Notes: generated by a model from the sequence alone, not told the origin. DNA of 11,015 nt from Baffinella frigidus (GCA_026770585.1 MU646440.1:618931-629945); one strand, 5' to 3'; positions 1 to 5,376 are shown, counted from the stretch's first letter. A program made the numbers and translations.

Positions 1-31
1 CCCCCCCCCCCCCCCCCCTCTCTCTCTCTCT
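1..31. repeat. poly-C run followed by (TC)n microsatellite
   Basis: The window opens with 18 consecutive C and then alternating CT to about position 31. This is simple-sequence DNA. Its position at the very edge may partly reflect where the assembly or window was cut. Confidence 0.95.
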
Positions 32-97
32 GGCGTGACGCACCACTAAGCGTGAACGCACAGGGCTGCCGGGTGCTGCGGTTGGAATGCTGCATGC

Positions 98-247
98 TTA
101 TCTCATAAAACGAGTTCTAAAACTCGTTTTCTTAAGTCAATTTCCCTACGAATTCGTCAACTTATTCTTTACTCTCCGCATAACTTGACAAATTTGAAGG
201 GGAATCGACTTAAGAAAACGAGTTTTAGAACTCGTTTTCTGAGATAA
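98..247 (+). mobile_element. TIR element A1 (MITE-like), 150 bp with 4-bp target duplication
   Basis: The two halves are long imperfect inverted repeats of about 68 bp. The ends read TTATCTCA and TGAGATAA and the centre is a short A/T-rich loop. Target duplication ATGC lies at 94-97 and 248-251. Each arm itself contains the palindrome-like ACGAGTTCTAAAACTCGT, then the subterminal motif AAGTCAATTTCCC. It has no coding capacity. A second copy (A2) in reverse orientation lies at 1573-1710, recognised by the inverted loop sequence. This is a non-autonomous DNA element. A 4-bp duplication is known for superfamilies such as Sola and Ginger, but I cannot assign this one. Confidence 0.85.
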
Positions 248-383
248 ATGCGGTTGCTTTGAGAATGTCACTCGAAAGGGGGTGGTCCGCATCAGGCAGC
301 GCTGATGGCGGCATGAGAGGCGACCGGTTGTGAATGATGTGGCAGGCAATGCCTCCTTCTCAGACTCTCAAGGATGCAGCCAG

Positions 384-530
384 ATACGAGGAATTCGATG
401 CGAGAGGCTGGATCCCATCCATGCGTGACCGTGTCGCTCGACTTTTTTCGATGCGAGAGGCTAACTCCCATTCGATGCGAGAGGCTAACTCCCATCCATG
501 CGTGACCGTGTCGCTTGACTCCAAGCCCAT
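384..530. repeat. short tandem duplication (TCGATGCGAGAGGCT units)
   Basis: The unit TTCGATGCGAGAGGCTAACTC, or close variants, starts near 394, 448 and 473. The first and third are followed by CCCATCCATGCGTGACCGTGTCGCT, so a unit of about 50-80 bp has been partly duplicated. Read on the minus strand it gives a repeated MGVSLSHR peptide, but nothing else supports coding. Confidence 0.75.
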
Positions 531-552
531 CACCCCCAGGGTCGGGTGCGAC

Positions 553-599
553 CTGATCCTCCATGAAGTCCATGCGTTCGTTCGTATGCCACGACAGGT
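553..599 (-). pseudogene. frameshifted copy of exon 668-733
   Basis: On the minus strand this resembles the end of exon 668-733: the stretch coding for VAAYERMDFMEAQ is repeated and followed by a GT (CAG|GTCGCA). A 4-bp duplication inside it (GAAC repeated) shifts the frame, so the copy no longer codes for the same peptide throughout. The copies lie about 115 bp apart in direct orientation. I read it as a decayed tandem exon duplicate. Confidence 0.5.
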
Positions 600-667
600 C
601 TGAGGTGGGTTTGGAAACGGAACACACAGGATGAAAACGTTTGCCGGTTATCGCTCTGGGATGACAC

Positions 668-733
668 CTGCGCCTCCATGAAGTCCATGCGTTCGTACGC
701 CGCGACTGTCTCGCGCACCCGCACCTCCGCAAA
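668..733 (-). CDS. candidate coiled-coil-like exon, 22 codons
   Basis: The minus strand shows an acceptor (TCTGGCAG|TTTGCG) and a donor (GCGCAG|GTGTCA) around exactly 22 open codons. The peptide runs from FAEVRVRET through VAAYERMDFMEAQ. It is charged and helix-prone, like the other exon candidates in this window, and begins and ends between codons (phase 0/0). The upstream candidate 2440-2515 also ends in phase 0, so the two could be spliced together. A decayed copy lies at 553-599. Function is unknown and the product is not recognised. It could be a chance open segment, but the splice sites and the duplicated copy argue against that. Confidence 0.45.
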
Positions 734-799
734 CTGCCAGACACCACATGTCATTCCTCCATCACTTGTACAGTACGTACATATAGTGTGTAGTGTAAT

Positions 800-843
800 A
801 TACATATATATATATATATACACACATATGTATAAATACATAC

Positions 844-889
<46 letters not shown>

Positions 890-893
890 TGTA
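800..893. repeat. (TA)n / (CATA)n microsatellite with adjacent (GA)n
   Basis: Two TA-rich runs (about 801-830 and 845-875) are separated by CATA-type repeats and followed by GAGAGAGAGAGAG. All six frames here give only YIYIYI-type peptides. Simple sequence, no gene. Confidence 0.95.
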
Positions 894-974
894 CGATACA
901 CATAAAGCGTCGACAATACAGCAGTCACTTCTGATTCCTCCATCGCTGCTTGCCGAGGCATACGTACCATTTCC

Positions 975-1140
975 GACAGAGCCAACCGACAACCGGTCAC
1001 ATCTCATGCCTCCGTTGCCCAGGCATTCCTCCGTCACTAGCATACAGTGAACCCGCACCTCCGTACAGTGTACCCGCTCTGCATACGGTGTACCCGCACA
1101 TAGACGACCGACACGCGGTCACATCTCATGCCGCCATCGG
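975..1140. repeat. repeated motif (ACCGGTCACATCTCATGCC) and ACAGTGTACCCGC units
   Basis: The motif CGACAACCGGTCACATCTCATGCCTCC occurs near 988-1014 and, with small changes, near 1104-1134. An inverted copy lies near 300-330. Between the first two, units like CAGTGAACCCGC, CAGTGTACCCGC and CGGTGTACCCGC recur about 20 bp apart. I see no gene in this stretch. Confidence 0.65.
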
Positions 1141-1161
1141 TGCTTGCTGCGGACCCCCCCC

Positions 1162-1190
1162 TGCGGTTCGAGTGACACCCTCGAACCGCA
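1162..1190. other. perfect 11-bp stem hairpin
   Basis: TGCGGTTCGAG at 1162-1172 pairs with CTCGAACCGCA at 1180-1190 across a 7-base loop TGACACC. TGACACCCTCGAA recurs just downstream, so the hairpin may have arisen by a local inverted duplication. No function is implied. Confidence 0.7.
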
Positions 1191-1239
1191 GTGACACCCT
1201 CGAAGCGAACGTAGGCAGCATTCCAGCCGCAACACCAAT

Positions 1240-1330
1240 CCATGTATAGAGTGTACAATATATGCATAGAGTGCACAATTTGTAAAGCGTACAATATATG
1301 TATGGAGCGTGCAATATATGTATAGAGTGG
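1240..1330. repeat. tandem repeat of about 20 bp (TATAGAGTGTACAATATATG)
   Basis: Four drifted units alternate ATAGAGTG or TGGAGCG with TACAATATATG. The six-frame translations are low-complexity, and nothing suggests a gene in 1240-1440. Confidence 0.75.
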
Positions 1331-1464
1331 CTTGCCATCCCCTGCATAGACAACCGAGAAACGATGCCATATGAATAACACACGATGCCATACGATCGCA
1401 TACAGCATGCCAGCCGCCGCACCCGGCATCCCTGTGCAAACACGCGCTCTACGATTTCTCGTTT

Positions 1465-1515
1465 ACCCCAAACCCTACACCCTACACCAAACCCCTAAAC
1501 CTCAAAACCCTACAG
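1465..1515. repeat. degenerate telomere-like tract (CCCTAAA type)
   Basis: A C-rich stretch of CCCCAAACCCTACACC, ACCCCTAAACC and AAAACCCTACA resembles drifted CCCTAAA repeats. It is one of several such tracts across the window, so it is interstitial rather than a chromosome end. Confidence 0.7.
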
Positions 1516-1572
1516 GCAAGGGGGAGGCGGCGCGTGCGGGGAACTCCCGAGTACACAGGTTGTGAGGCCAAC

Positions 1573-1710
1573 TTATCTCAAAAAACGAATTCTAAAACTC
1601 GTTTTCTTAAGTCAATTCCTCTACAAATTTGTCAACTTATGCGGAGAGTAAAGAATAAGTTAACGAATTTGTAGGGGAATTGACTTACGAAAACGAGTTT
1701 TAGAACTCGT
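1573..1710 (-). mobile_element. TIR element A2, second copy of family A, right end lost
   Basis: The left end TTATCTCA and about 65 bp of arm match A1, and the inner loop is the reverse complement of the A1 loop, so the copy is inverted. The right arm stops at AACTCGT and lacks the last roughly 10 bp (expected TTCTGAGATAA). Instead of a 4-bp duplication the element is bracketed by a 14-bp direct repeat, GTTG(T/C)GAGGCCAAC, at 1559-1572 and 1709-1722. Either one end was lost and repaired, or this insertion used a different joining event. Confidence 0.75.
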
Positions 1711-1827
1711 TGCGAGGCCAACACACCCTCACGCGTGGACCCATAAAACCTGCCGATCTAGGGTCTCTGCAAGGGTAAATCTCAAGTCTGAAATCGATGA
1801 TGGATGCTCACGCCGCGCCGGCGACCC

Positions 1828-1960
1828 AGACACCCCATCCTGAAGGAGTGCGACCACTCAACCACTCAACCACTCAACCCATCATTCAACCACTCAACCA
1901 CTCAATCACTCAACGAATCAACGCATCAAGCAAGGCACCACCCCATCCTGAAGGAGTGCG
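1828..1960. repeat. (CCACTCAA)n tandem array flanked by a 20-bp direct repeat
   Basis: CCCCATCCTGAAGGAGTGCG occurs at about 1834-1853 and 1941-1960. Between them lie roughly nine drifted units of CCACTCAA, CAATCACTCAA and CATTCAA. Six-frame ORFs here are artefacts of the repeat. No gene is supported between 1710 and 2000. Confidence 0.85.
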
Positions 1961-2000
1961 GAGGGGTGATCTGGTGTCGCCCTGCGCTCCGTGGCAGGTT

Positions 2001-2140
2001 TTATCCGGGGAAACCTATTTTTCTTTAGTTTGAGGTCAACGAAAATTACTACACGGTTCGTCCTTATTAGTGATATTAAAGCAGTTGTGTAGTAATTTTC
2101 GTGGCCATCAAACTAAAGAAAAAATGGTTTCCCCGGATAA
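2001..2140. mobile_element. TIR element G, 140 bp with GGTT target duplication
   Basis: The ends are TTATCCGGGGAAACC and its complement. The inverted arms match over about 53 bp, including CTTTAGTTTGA and the inner motif CGAAAATTACTACAC. GGTT is duplicated exactly at 1997-2000 and 2141-2144, so removing the element gives a clean empty site. No ORF. The terminal sequence is shared with element H (9430-9560) and related to family B ends. This is among the best-preserved insertions in the window. Confidence 0.9.
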
Positions 2141-2174
2141 GGTTGGGCGTTCACATGCAGCTCTGTATGCACAC

Positions 2175-2197
2175 AGATTAAATGCCTGGCGGGATGT
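2175..2197. mobile_element. terminal fragment resembling element I end
   Basis: GATTAAATGCCTGGCGGGATG resembles the right end of element I (AAATACCTGGCGGGATGA, 4801-4817). It stops 3-4 bp from the end of the exon copy at 2201-2238. The rest of the element is missing, so this is probably a deletion remnant. Confidence 0.4.
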
Positions 2198-2200
2198 AAC

Positions 2201-2238
2201 CTCAAGAGCATCCTGCATGGTCCGATCCATCGGGTGAA
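2201..2238 (-). pseudogene. copy 1 of the MERTMQDALE exon end
   Basis: The minus strand reads FHPMDRTMQDALE followed by GAG|GTTACATC. It matches the 3' half of exon 2440-2515 (DLMERTMQDALE). It is a partial copy: the upstream part does not match and no acceptor is evident. With 2361-2399 it makes three direct copies within 320 bp. Confidence 0.5.
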
Positions 2239-2314
2239 ATGCGGAAAACCTCCCGACTCATCGACATGCAAGGCTGGAGCTTCCAAGGCAGTCACCTCGG
2301 ACAGTTGGCTTCGG

Positions 2315-2340
2315 CGTCCGCGTGACCGGTCACGCGGACG
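2315..2340. other. 26-bp perfect palindrome, GC-rich
   Basis: Positions 2315-2327 are the exact complement of 2328-2340, centred on ACCGGT with no loop bases. It lies between two copies of the duplicated exon end. It may be the fused ends of a deleted TIR element, or simply a cruciform-prone sequence. Confidence 0.9.
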
Positions 2341-2360
2341 TTCAGGTCACGGGATGTAAC

Positions 2361-2399
2361 CTCGACACCATCCTGCATGGTCCGATTCATCGTGTGAAA
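2361..2399 (-). pseudogene. copy 2 of the MERTMQDALE exon end
   Basis: The minus strand reads HTMNRTMQDGVE and then GAG|GTTACATCCCG. The flank is the same as copy 1, exactly 160 bp away (GGGATGTAACCTC at 2191 and 2351). The peptide has drifted from DALE to DGVE. No acceptor or upstream exon part is seen, so I treat it as a decayed duplicate. Confidence 0.5.
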
Positions 2400-2439
2400 C
2401 AAAGTACAGGTGTTCTGGTTTGGGGTTCAGGCGCGGGAC

Positions 2440-2515
2440 CTCGAGAGCGTCCTGCATGGTCCGTTCCATGAGGTCAACCGAACGGTGTAGCCCTCCGGCG
2501 CTCGCAGCGCTCGCC
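2440..2515 (-). CDS. candidate exon, 1 nt + 25 codons
   Basis: On the minus strand an acceptor (GCCGGCAG|GGCG) and a donor (CTCGAG|GTCCCG) enclose an open segment reading ASAASAGGLHRS, then VDLMERTMQDALE. The second half is amphipathic and charged. The start phase (one base of a split codon) fits the end of exon 3036-3175, and the phase-0 end fits exon 668-733. Two partial downstream copies (2361-2399, 2201-2238) show that this exon has been duplicated, and its 5' part is repeated again at 2645-2678 on the other side of element B1. Product unknown. Confidence 0.5.
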
Positions 2516-2525
2516 CTGCCGGGTT

Positions 2526-2644
2526 TCATCCGGGGACATGTTTAATTTGCAAGAAAATGGACCCCTGATTGTTCATAGGAGTTGCACGAAGGTAAATCAG
2601 GGCGCTGAGTCAATTTATTCAGGACCATAGCCCGGTTTGATAGG
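2526..2644 (+). mobile_element. family B element copy B1, 3' end truncated
   Basis: It begins TCATCCGGGGACATG and continues through GTTTAATTTGCAAGAAAATG, GTTCATAGGAGTTG and a CCCGGTTTGATAGG end. It matches B4 (8394-8537, reverse orientation) along nearly its whole length but lacks the closing inverted repeat. A direct repeat of about 33 bp flanks it: 2491-2524 and 2645-2678 are near-identical (CCCTCC..GCTCGCCCTGC), and the left copy is the start of exon 2440-2515. No coding capacity. Confidence 0.7.
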
Positions 2645-2678
2645 CCCTCCCGCGGTCGCCGCGCTTGCCCTGCAGGGT
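2645..2678 (-). pseudogene. duplicated 5' fragment of exon 2440-2515
   Basis: It matches 2491-2524, the acceptor side of the exon, with about six changes. An AG equivalent to the acceptor is still present on the minus strand, but the rest of the exon is absent. It lies directly beyond element B1, so exon fragment, element and exon follow one another. Confidence 0.5.
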
Positions 2679-2720
2679 CAGGGTGGAGGGTTTAGGGTTT
2701 GGGGTTAGGGGGCGTGCACC
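2678..2720. repeat. short telomere-like tract (TTTAGGG type)
   Basis: AGGGTGGAGGGTTTAGGGTTTGGGGTTAGGGGG is a drifted TTTAGGG run in the opposite orientation to the tracts after 9250. The following stretch, 2720-3000, is GC-rich with a small hairpin (ACCAACACG..CGTTGGTGT near 2765-2787) and short repeats of AAACTGGTCAAAT near 2935-2990. I see no convincing gene there. Confidence 0.7.
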
Positions 2721-2935
2721 TGCCCATCTCCCACCCCGCACGAGTGTGACAGAACGTGTTTAATACCAACACGACCCGCGTTGGTGTTGGCACACTATCG
2801 TGCACCTCACGGCACGTCCCCCCGGCCTCAACACGCGCAGACCGCCACGGAACATCGCGCAGGTGTCGAGACCACAATATCGGTCCCAGGGACTCGGGCG
2901 GGGCCGGGGCCGGGGCCGTGAAAGAGGGGGGTCAA

Positions 2936-2992
2936 ACTGACCAAATGCCAAACTGGTCAAATATCAAACTGGTCAAATGTCAAACTCGTCAA
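2936..2992. repeat. short tandem repeat AAACTGGTCAAAT
   Basis: The units AACTGACCAAATGCC, AACTGGTCAAATATC, AACTGGTCAAATGTC and AACTCGTCAAGG follow each other at about 15 bp. It lies just downstream, on the minus strand, of exon 3036-3175, in what would be its following intron. No function is inferred. Confidence 0.8.
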
Positions 2993-3035
2993 GGGGTTGG
3001 TGGTTGGTGGTTGGGGGGGGGGTTCGGAAAGAGAC

Positions 3036-3175
3036 CGGAACGCGCGATCCAGCTCCTTGCGGCGCTGGTCCTCCGCAGCGTCCGCAGCTGACGTCGCCGC
3101 GGCCGGCTGCCTGGCCACGGCCGCCGGCGGCTGCCTGGCTACGGCCGCGTCCGGCGGTGGCTGCGATGGAGACGC
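3036..3175 (-). CDS. candidate Ala/Pro-rich exon
   Basis: On the minus strand an acceptor (CACGTGCAG|GCGTCT) opens a frame reading ASPSQPPPDAAVARQPPAA, an ARQP(P/A)AA repeat, and then TSAADAAEDQRRKELDRAFR. The last part is strongly charged and helix-like. The most plausible donor is TTCCG|GTCTCT. A downstream run of G on the plus strand makes the frame beyond it Pro-rich and unlikely. Start phase 0 fits the end of exon 4103-4260, and the two-base end fits the start of exon 2440-2515. The linker-then-coil layout suggests a structural or scaffold protein, but no family is recognised. Confidence 0.4.
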
Positions 3176-3190
3176 CTGCACGTGCGTTCG

Positions 3191-3392
3191 GGAACACACC
3201 CCATGTAAGCATGGCCGGGGTGAATTCAAAAAAATCATTCACATGGAACTTAAAAAAGTCATTCACATTTCCACAAGTCATTTACGAATTTACACAAGTC
3301 GTGAATTTGCACAGGTCACACGTGAGTGCTATGAGTATCCCAGGTCATGACTTGGGTAAAGTAACTCCGGCGATGCCTACGTGGGGTGTATC
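3191..3392. mobile_element. TIR element P, about 200 bp
   Basis: Left end GGAACACACCCCATGTAAGC and the following ATGGCCGGGGTGAATT pair with the right end (AGTAACTCCGGCGATGCCTACGTGGGGTGTATCC), an inverted repeat of about 32 bp with a few mismatches. The interior has several related GTCATTCACATT/GTCATTTACGAATTTACACAAGTC units. No clear target duplication and no ORF. It sits in the presumed intron directly upstream of exon 3036-3175. Confidence 0.6.
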
Positions 3393-3398
3393 CCCAGC

Positions 3399-3530
3399 GT
3401 GAGTGCATCTCACCTAATCATCTGCCTGGAAGCGGGCACTAAGTGGAGGGTGGTGAGTGCATCTCACCCAATCATCTTCCATTGTCTAGGAGCGGGCACT
3501 AAGTGGAGGGTGGTAATTAGAGGGCGAGTG
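3399..3530. repeat. tandem duplication of a segment of about 65 bp
   Basis: GTGAGTGCATCTCACC(T/C)AATCATCT and GAGCGGGCACTAAGTGGAGGGTGGT each occur twice in the same order. Further units of GAGTGGAGGGTGGTGAGTGGAG lead into the purine tract. No gene is seen. Confidence 0.8.
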
Positions 3531-3574
3531 GAGGGTGGTGAGTGGAGAATGGGGAGTGGAGAACTTAGCGGCAG

Positions 3575-3690
3575 GCTGGGGGAGAAGGGGAGAGAGAGGA
3601 GAGAGAGAGAGAGGGGAGAGCGAGAGAGGAGAGGGATGGAGGAAAGGGCGAGAGAGAGAGGAAAGAGAGGAGAGAGGAGAGGCGAGGGTA
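3575..3690. repeat. polypurine (GA-rich) tract
   Basis: Over about 115 bp the plus strand is almost entirely G and A (GGGAGAAGGGGAGAGAGAGG and similar), with few interruptions. Such tracts can form triplex (H-DNA) structures; that is general knowledge, not shown here. The Ser/Leu/Pro or Glu/Arg ORFs over it are composition artefacts. Confidence 0.9.
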
Positions 3691-3713
3691 GAGTCCTTCT
3701 GGACTCCACCCTC
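3683..3713. other. hairpin at the edge of the purine tract
   Basis: GAGGGTAGAGTCC pairs with GGACTCCACCCTC across a 4-base TTCT loop, with one mismatch. It lies immediately before element L. Confidence 0.7.
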
Positions 3714-3716
3714 GCG

Positions 3717-3861
3717 CAATCCCATTCGGACGAGTATTCAAGTTGAATACCATCGGGCAACGAACATTACTACACAATTGGTCCACACAAGTAATATTAA
3801 AAATAATGACGCAATAAGTTTCGTTCCAGATCGTTTTCAACTTGACTACTCGGCGGGATGA
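3717..3861. mobile_element. TIR element L, about 145 bp, degraded
   Basis: The right end is CGGCGGGATGA (complement TCATCCCGCCG). The left end is (C)AATCCCATTCGGACG. Both are followed inward by GAGTA(G/T)TCAAGTTGAA and then CGAA. The left arm carries CGAACATTACTACACAA, the inner motif of elements G, H and I. The interior AGTAATATTAAA resembles the G loop (AGTGATATTAAA). No clear target duplication. The right end stops 3-4 bp short of the donor GTGAG of exon copy 3870-3938. Confidence 0.65.
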
Positions 3862-3869
3862 AAACTCAC

Positions 3870-3938
3870 CTGGACAGCATCGCCGCCCCCGAGGAGATTC
3901 TCGATATCGCCCTACAACCTCCGCACCGTCAGGCGCAC
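3870..3938 (-). pseudogene. broken duplicate of the 3' half of exon 4103-4260
   Basis: It matches 4103-4171 with about ten changes and keeps a good donor (GTCCAG|GTGAGT). The minus-strand frame reads VRLTVRRL, a TAG stop, then GDIENLLGGGDAVQ, so the copy cannot be translated through. It has no acceptor; its upstream side abuts a truncated family C element (3963-4075). Copy and parent exon are direct repeats separated by that element. Confidence 0.65.
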
Positions 3939-3962
3939 TTTCGGGCACTCAGTGCCGGAGTT

Positions 3963-4075
3963 TCCGTTACCTTATCCGTAGGAACTTCCCTATGCCCCTA
4001 CGGGTTGCCTACCGTAGGGTCCTCGGTCTTATCGCTTAGGGGTGATTCAAAATCCCTTCGAAGTCCGCTGTGTGG
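3963..4075 (-). mobile_element. family C element copy C1, one end truncated
   Basis: On the minus strand it starts CCACACAGCGGACTTCGAAGGG and continues through AATCACCCCTAAGCGATA, GGTAGGCAACCCGTAGGG and TTCCTACGGATAAGGTAACGGAAA. It matches copy C2 at 6734-6884 but lacks the last part with the second inverted repeat. It lies between exon 4103-4260 and its broken duplicate 3870-3938. No ORF. Confidence 0.75.
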
Positions 4076-4102
4076 AGAGGGCGGAAAGGACATGATGCTC
4101 AC

Positions 4103-4260
4103 CTGGGCAGCATCTCCGCCCCCGAGGAGATCCTCGATATCGCCCTCGAGCCTCCGCACCGTGGCGCGCAACACCTGCGCCTCGTCCTCCGAATGGAGTG
4201 CCGCGGCGCGCGCCTCCGCCGCGGCGCCCAGCGCATGCTCCCGCTCCTGTCCACGCGGCA
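4103..4260 (-). CDS. candidate coiled-coil exon, 2 nt + 52 codons
   Basis: This is one of the two strongest coding segments. On the minus strand the acceptor GTAACCAG|TG and the donor GCCCAG|GTGAGC bound an open frame. It reads PRGQEREHALGAAAEARAAA, LHSEDEAQVLRATVRR and LEGDIEDLLGGGDAAQ in succession. Leucine and alanine spacing with E/R/D between suggests a coiled coil through about residue 42, then a Gly-rich turn. GC is high at third positions, unlike the flanks. The donor is a textbook GTGAG. Its phase-0 end fits exon 3036-3175; the start phase does not fit exon 5134-5227, so a short exon may be missing or the acceptor may differ. A broken 3' copy lies at 3870-3938. Product unknown. Confidence 0.6.
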
Positions 4261-4303
4261 CTGGTTACGAAAGCGATCAGCCCTGGAGGCCTTGAGGCCT
4301 TGT

Positions 4304-4351
4304 CAATTTTCGTTTCCATCAAATGAAAGAAAAATAGGTTTCCCCGGACAA
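4304..4351 (-). mobile_element. truncated family G copy (G2)
   Basis: AATTTTCGTTTCCATCAAA, GAAAGAAAAATAGG and TTTCCCCGGACAA match the right arm and end of element G (2093-2140). The left arm is missing. The element end lies about 4 bp from the end of exon copy 4356-4400. Confidence 0.6.
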
Positions 4352-4355
4352 AGAC

Positions 4356-4400
4356 CTGCATGGCGAAAGCCATACGGCCTTGGAGGTCTTCGATTCGCTT
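4356..4400 (-). pseudogene. 5'-truncated copy of exon 5134-5227
   Basis: The minus strand reads KRIEDLQGRMAFAMQ and then CAG|GTCTTTG, matching the last 15 codons of exon 5134-5227 (KRIEDLQGRMAIAIQ) and its GTCT donor. The frame is open, so this could still be a used exon if the upstream TTTCAAG acts as acceptor, but the homologous 5' half is replaced by family B element B2. Many changes are third-position (for example GAGGACCTTCAG to GAAGACCTCCAA), which hints at past or present selection on the peptide. Confidence 0.5.
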
Positions 4401-4524
4401 GAAAGAAAATGTATCCCTATGTAGGAGTTGAAAGAAGATCAATTAGGGCCCCAAGTAAATTTAATCAGGGCTGAATCCGGTTTGATAACCCATTTTCTTT
4501 GAAATTTAACGTGTTACCGGATGA
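4401..4524 (+). mobile_element. family B element copy B2
   Basis: GAAAGAAAATGTATCCC, TATGTAGGAGTTGAAAGAAG, CCAAGTAAATTTAATCAGGGC and the end ACGTGTTACCGGATGA match the family B order. The left terminal repeat is shortened; the right end is the complement of TCATCCGGTAACACG. It replaces the 5' part of the exon copy at 4356-4400. A short separate piece of the same terminus (CGTGTTCCCGGATGA) lies at 4593-4607. Confidence 0.7.
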
Positions 4525-4614
4525 GCGCAGGGGGGCTGGCGCTAGTGAGAGAAGAGATGCTTGTGCTGATGAGAGAGGAGAGGGCCCCAGACCCGTGTTC
4601 CCGGATGAGGATGC

Positions 4615-4647
4615 CTGGATAGCGATGGCCATGCGGCCCTGGAGATT
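4615..4647 (-). pseudogene. 3' half of a TIR-interrupted copy of exon 5134-5227
   Basis: On the minus strand the sequence after element I reads AATCTCCAGGGCC and continues to ATCGCTATCCAG, coding NLQGRMAIAIQ. It continues directly from 4818-4849 if the 170-bp element and one GATT duplicate are removed, giving LLKRIENLQGRMAIAIQ. The position of the donor now reads GCATCC rather than GTCTGA, so it has either a GC donor or a mutated one. A family B end begins 5 bp further on. Confidence 0.65.
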
Positions 4648-4817
4648 TCATCCCACCAGGTATTTGATTTAAATGCTTCGGAGTTCCCCGAATCAACGAA
4701 ATTTACTACACACTTGGCGAAATGCAGTCACGTCCAGCCCCGGACGAGCTTACGTGTAGTAAATTTCGTGCATTCGGGGAACTCCGAAGCATTTAAATCA
4801 AATACCTGGCGGGATGA
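4648..4817. mobile_element. TIR element I, 170 bp, inserted in an exon copy; GATT duplication
   Basis: The ends are TCATCCC(A/G)CCAGG and its complement. Arms of about 63 bp match almost perfectly (ATTTGATTTAAATGCTTCGG, AGTTCCCCGAAT, then CGAAATTTACTACAC). The target duplication GATT is exact at 4644-4647 and 4818-4821. On either side lies one exon sequence, so the empty site is known: minus-strand codons R-I-E-N-L-Q-G-R join in frame. The near-perfect arms suggest a recent insertion. No ORF. Whether the cell splices the element out is discussed in the findings. Confidence 0.92.
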
Positions 4818-4849
4818 GATTCTCGATCCGCTTCAGAAGCCCGCGGCAG
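4818..4849 (-). pseudogene. 5' half of the TIR-interrupted exon copy
   Basis: The minus strand reads CCGCGGGCTTCTGAAGCG and then GATCGAGAATC, coding RGLLKRIEN, like exon 5134-5227 (RGLLKRIED). The match starts just inside element J (4850-4987), so this copy is cut upstream by J and split by I. Confidence 0.6.
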
Positions 4850-4987
4850 CCACTTAGCAGCCAACGGGGCTTCGCGGATACAGTCCATCTAAACGATTCG
4901 TACTGGAATCTTATCCATTCCCCTGGATCCTAACCGGAATTTCGCCTTGGATTCAAGGCGAAAAGGAACTCGGCCGCTGCTAAGTGG
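4850..4987. mobile_element. TIR element J, 138 bp, short ends CCACTTAGCAGC
   Basis: The terminal repeats CCACTTAGCAGC and GCTGCTAAGTGG are perfect over 12 bp. Unlike its neighbours it has no long arms, though an internal hairpin TCGCCTTGG ATT CAAGGCGA lies near 4942-4962. The CCAC start resembles elements D, O and C. No target duplication is visible. It directly abuts exon copy 4818-4849. Confidence 0.6.
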
Positions 4988-5133
4988 AAGGGCCGACCAC
5001 CGATACGTTGTCGGTTGCCATCCAGTGATTCACCGTAGCAGGATGGGGGATCGGGGAGAAGGATGCCTGGAAGTCACTCCGGCCATCCTACACGAGTAAA
5101 GTCACCTGGTCATCCTACACAGTATTCTCAGAC

Positions 5134-5227
5134 CTGGATGGCGATGGCCATGCGGCCCTGAAGGTCCTCGATGCGCTTGAGAAGCCCGCGGCTCTCCCAC
5201 CCCATCTCGCGCAGTCGCCGGCACCGC
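5134..5227 (-). CDS. candidate coiled-coil exon, 1 nt + 31 codons
   Basis: On the minus strand an acceptor (GCGTGGCAG|GCGG) and a donor (ATCCAG|GTCTGAG) bound 31 open codons: RCRRLREMGWESRGLL followed by KRIEDLQGRMAIAIQ. Strongly basic and amphipathic, probably helical. The sequence is supported by two other copies (4818-4849/4615-4647 and 4356-4400) that vary mostly at synonymous or conservative positions. Its start phase fits the two-base end of exon 5889-6026. It appears to be the intact parent copy. No protein family is recognised. Confidence 0.6.
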
Positions 5228-5251
5228 CTGCCACGCCAGAGTTCATTTTAA

Positions 5252-5376
5252 AAGATAAGTGAATCAGTTCCCTGATTAGCGTTTTCATTTAATTAGGAGG
5301 CCTAATTAAATTTACTATGCCCTACATATATTCTCCTATTCAACCTTCCATTGAAAGGAACTGATTCAGGTATCTT
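5252..5376. mobile_element. TIR element Q, 125 bp, core related to family B
   Basis: AAGATAAGTGAATCAGTTCC at the left and its near complement at the right (GGAACTGATTCAGGTATCTT) form a 20-bp terminal repeat with three mismatches. The interior contains CCTAATTAAATTTACT and CTCCTATTCAAC, which resemble the core of family B elements on the opposite strand. No clear target duplication, no ORF. Confidence 0.6.

Noticed and set aside
98-247. Hairpins as bacterial rho-independent terminators
   Set aside because: The arms are far too long, have target duplications and lack a following U tract. They are TIR elements.
334-603. Plus-strand 89-codon ORF as a gene
   Set aside because: It spans tandem duplications and the opposite strand of an exon copy, and has no coding signature of its own.
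2760-2960. Minus-strand segment near 2800-2880 as another exon
   Set aside because: The translations (for example SRHLRDVPWRSARVEAGG) are open in two frames, but no convincing acceptor, donor or duplicate supports either.
3381-3948. Overlapping ORFs rich in Glu/Arg or Ser/Leu/Pro
   Set aside because: They are the six-frame translation of the polypurine tract.
4648-4817. Claim that element I is a functional intron
   Set aside because: The obvious GT/AG pair would leave 7 extra bases and shift the frame, so it is kept only as a hypothesis in the findings.
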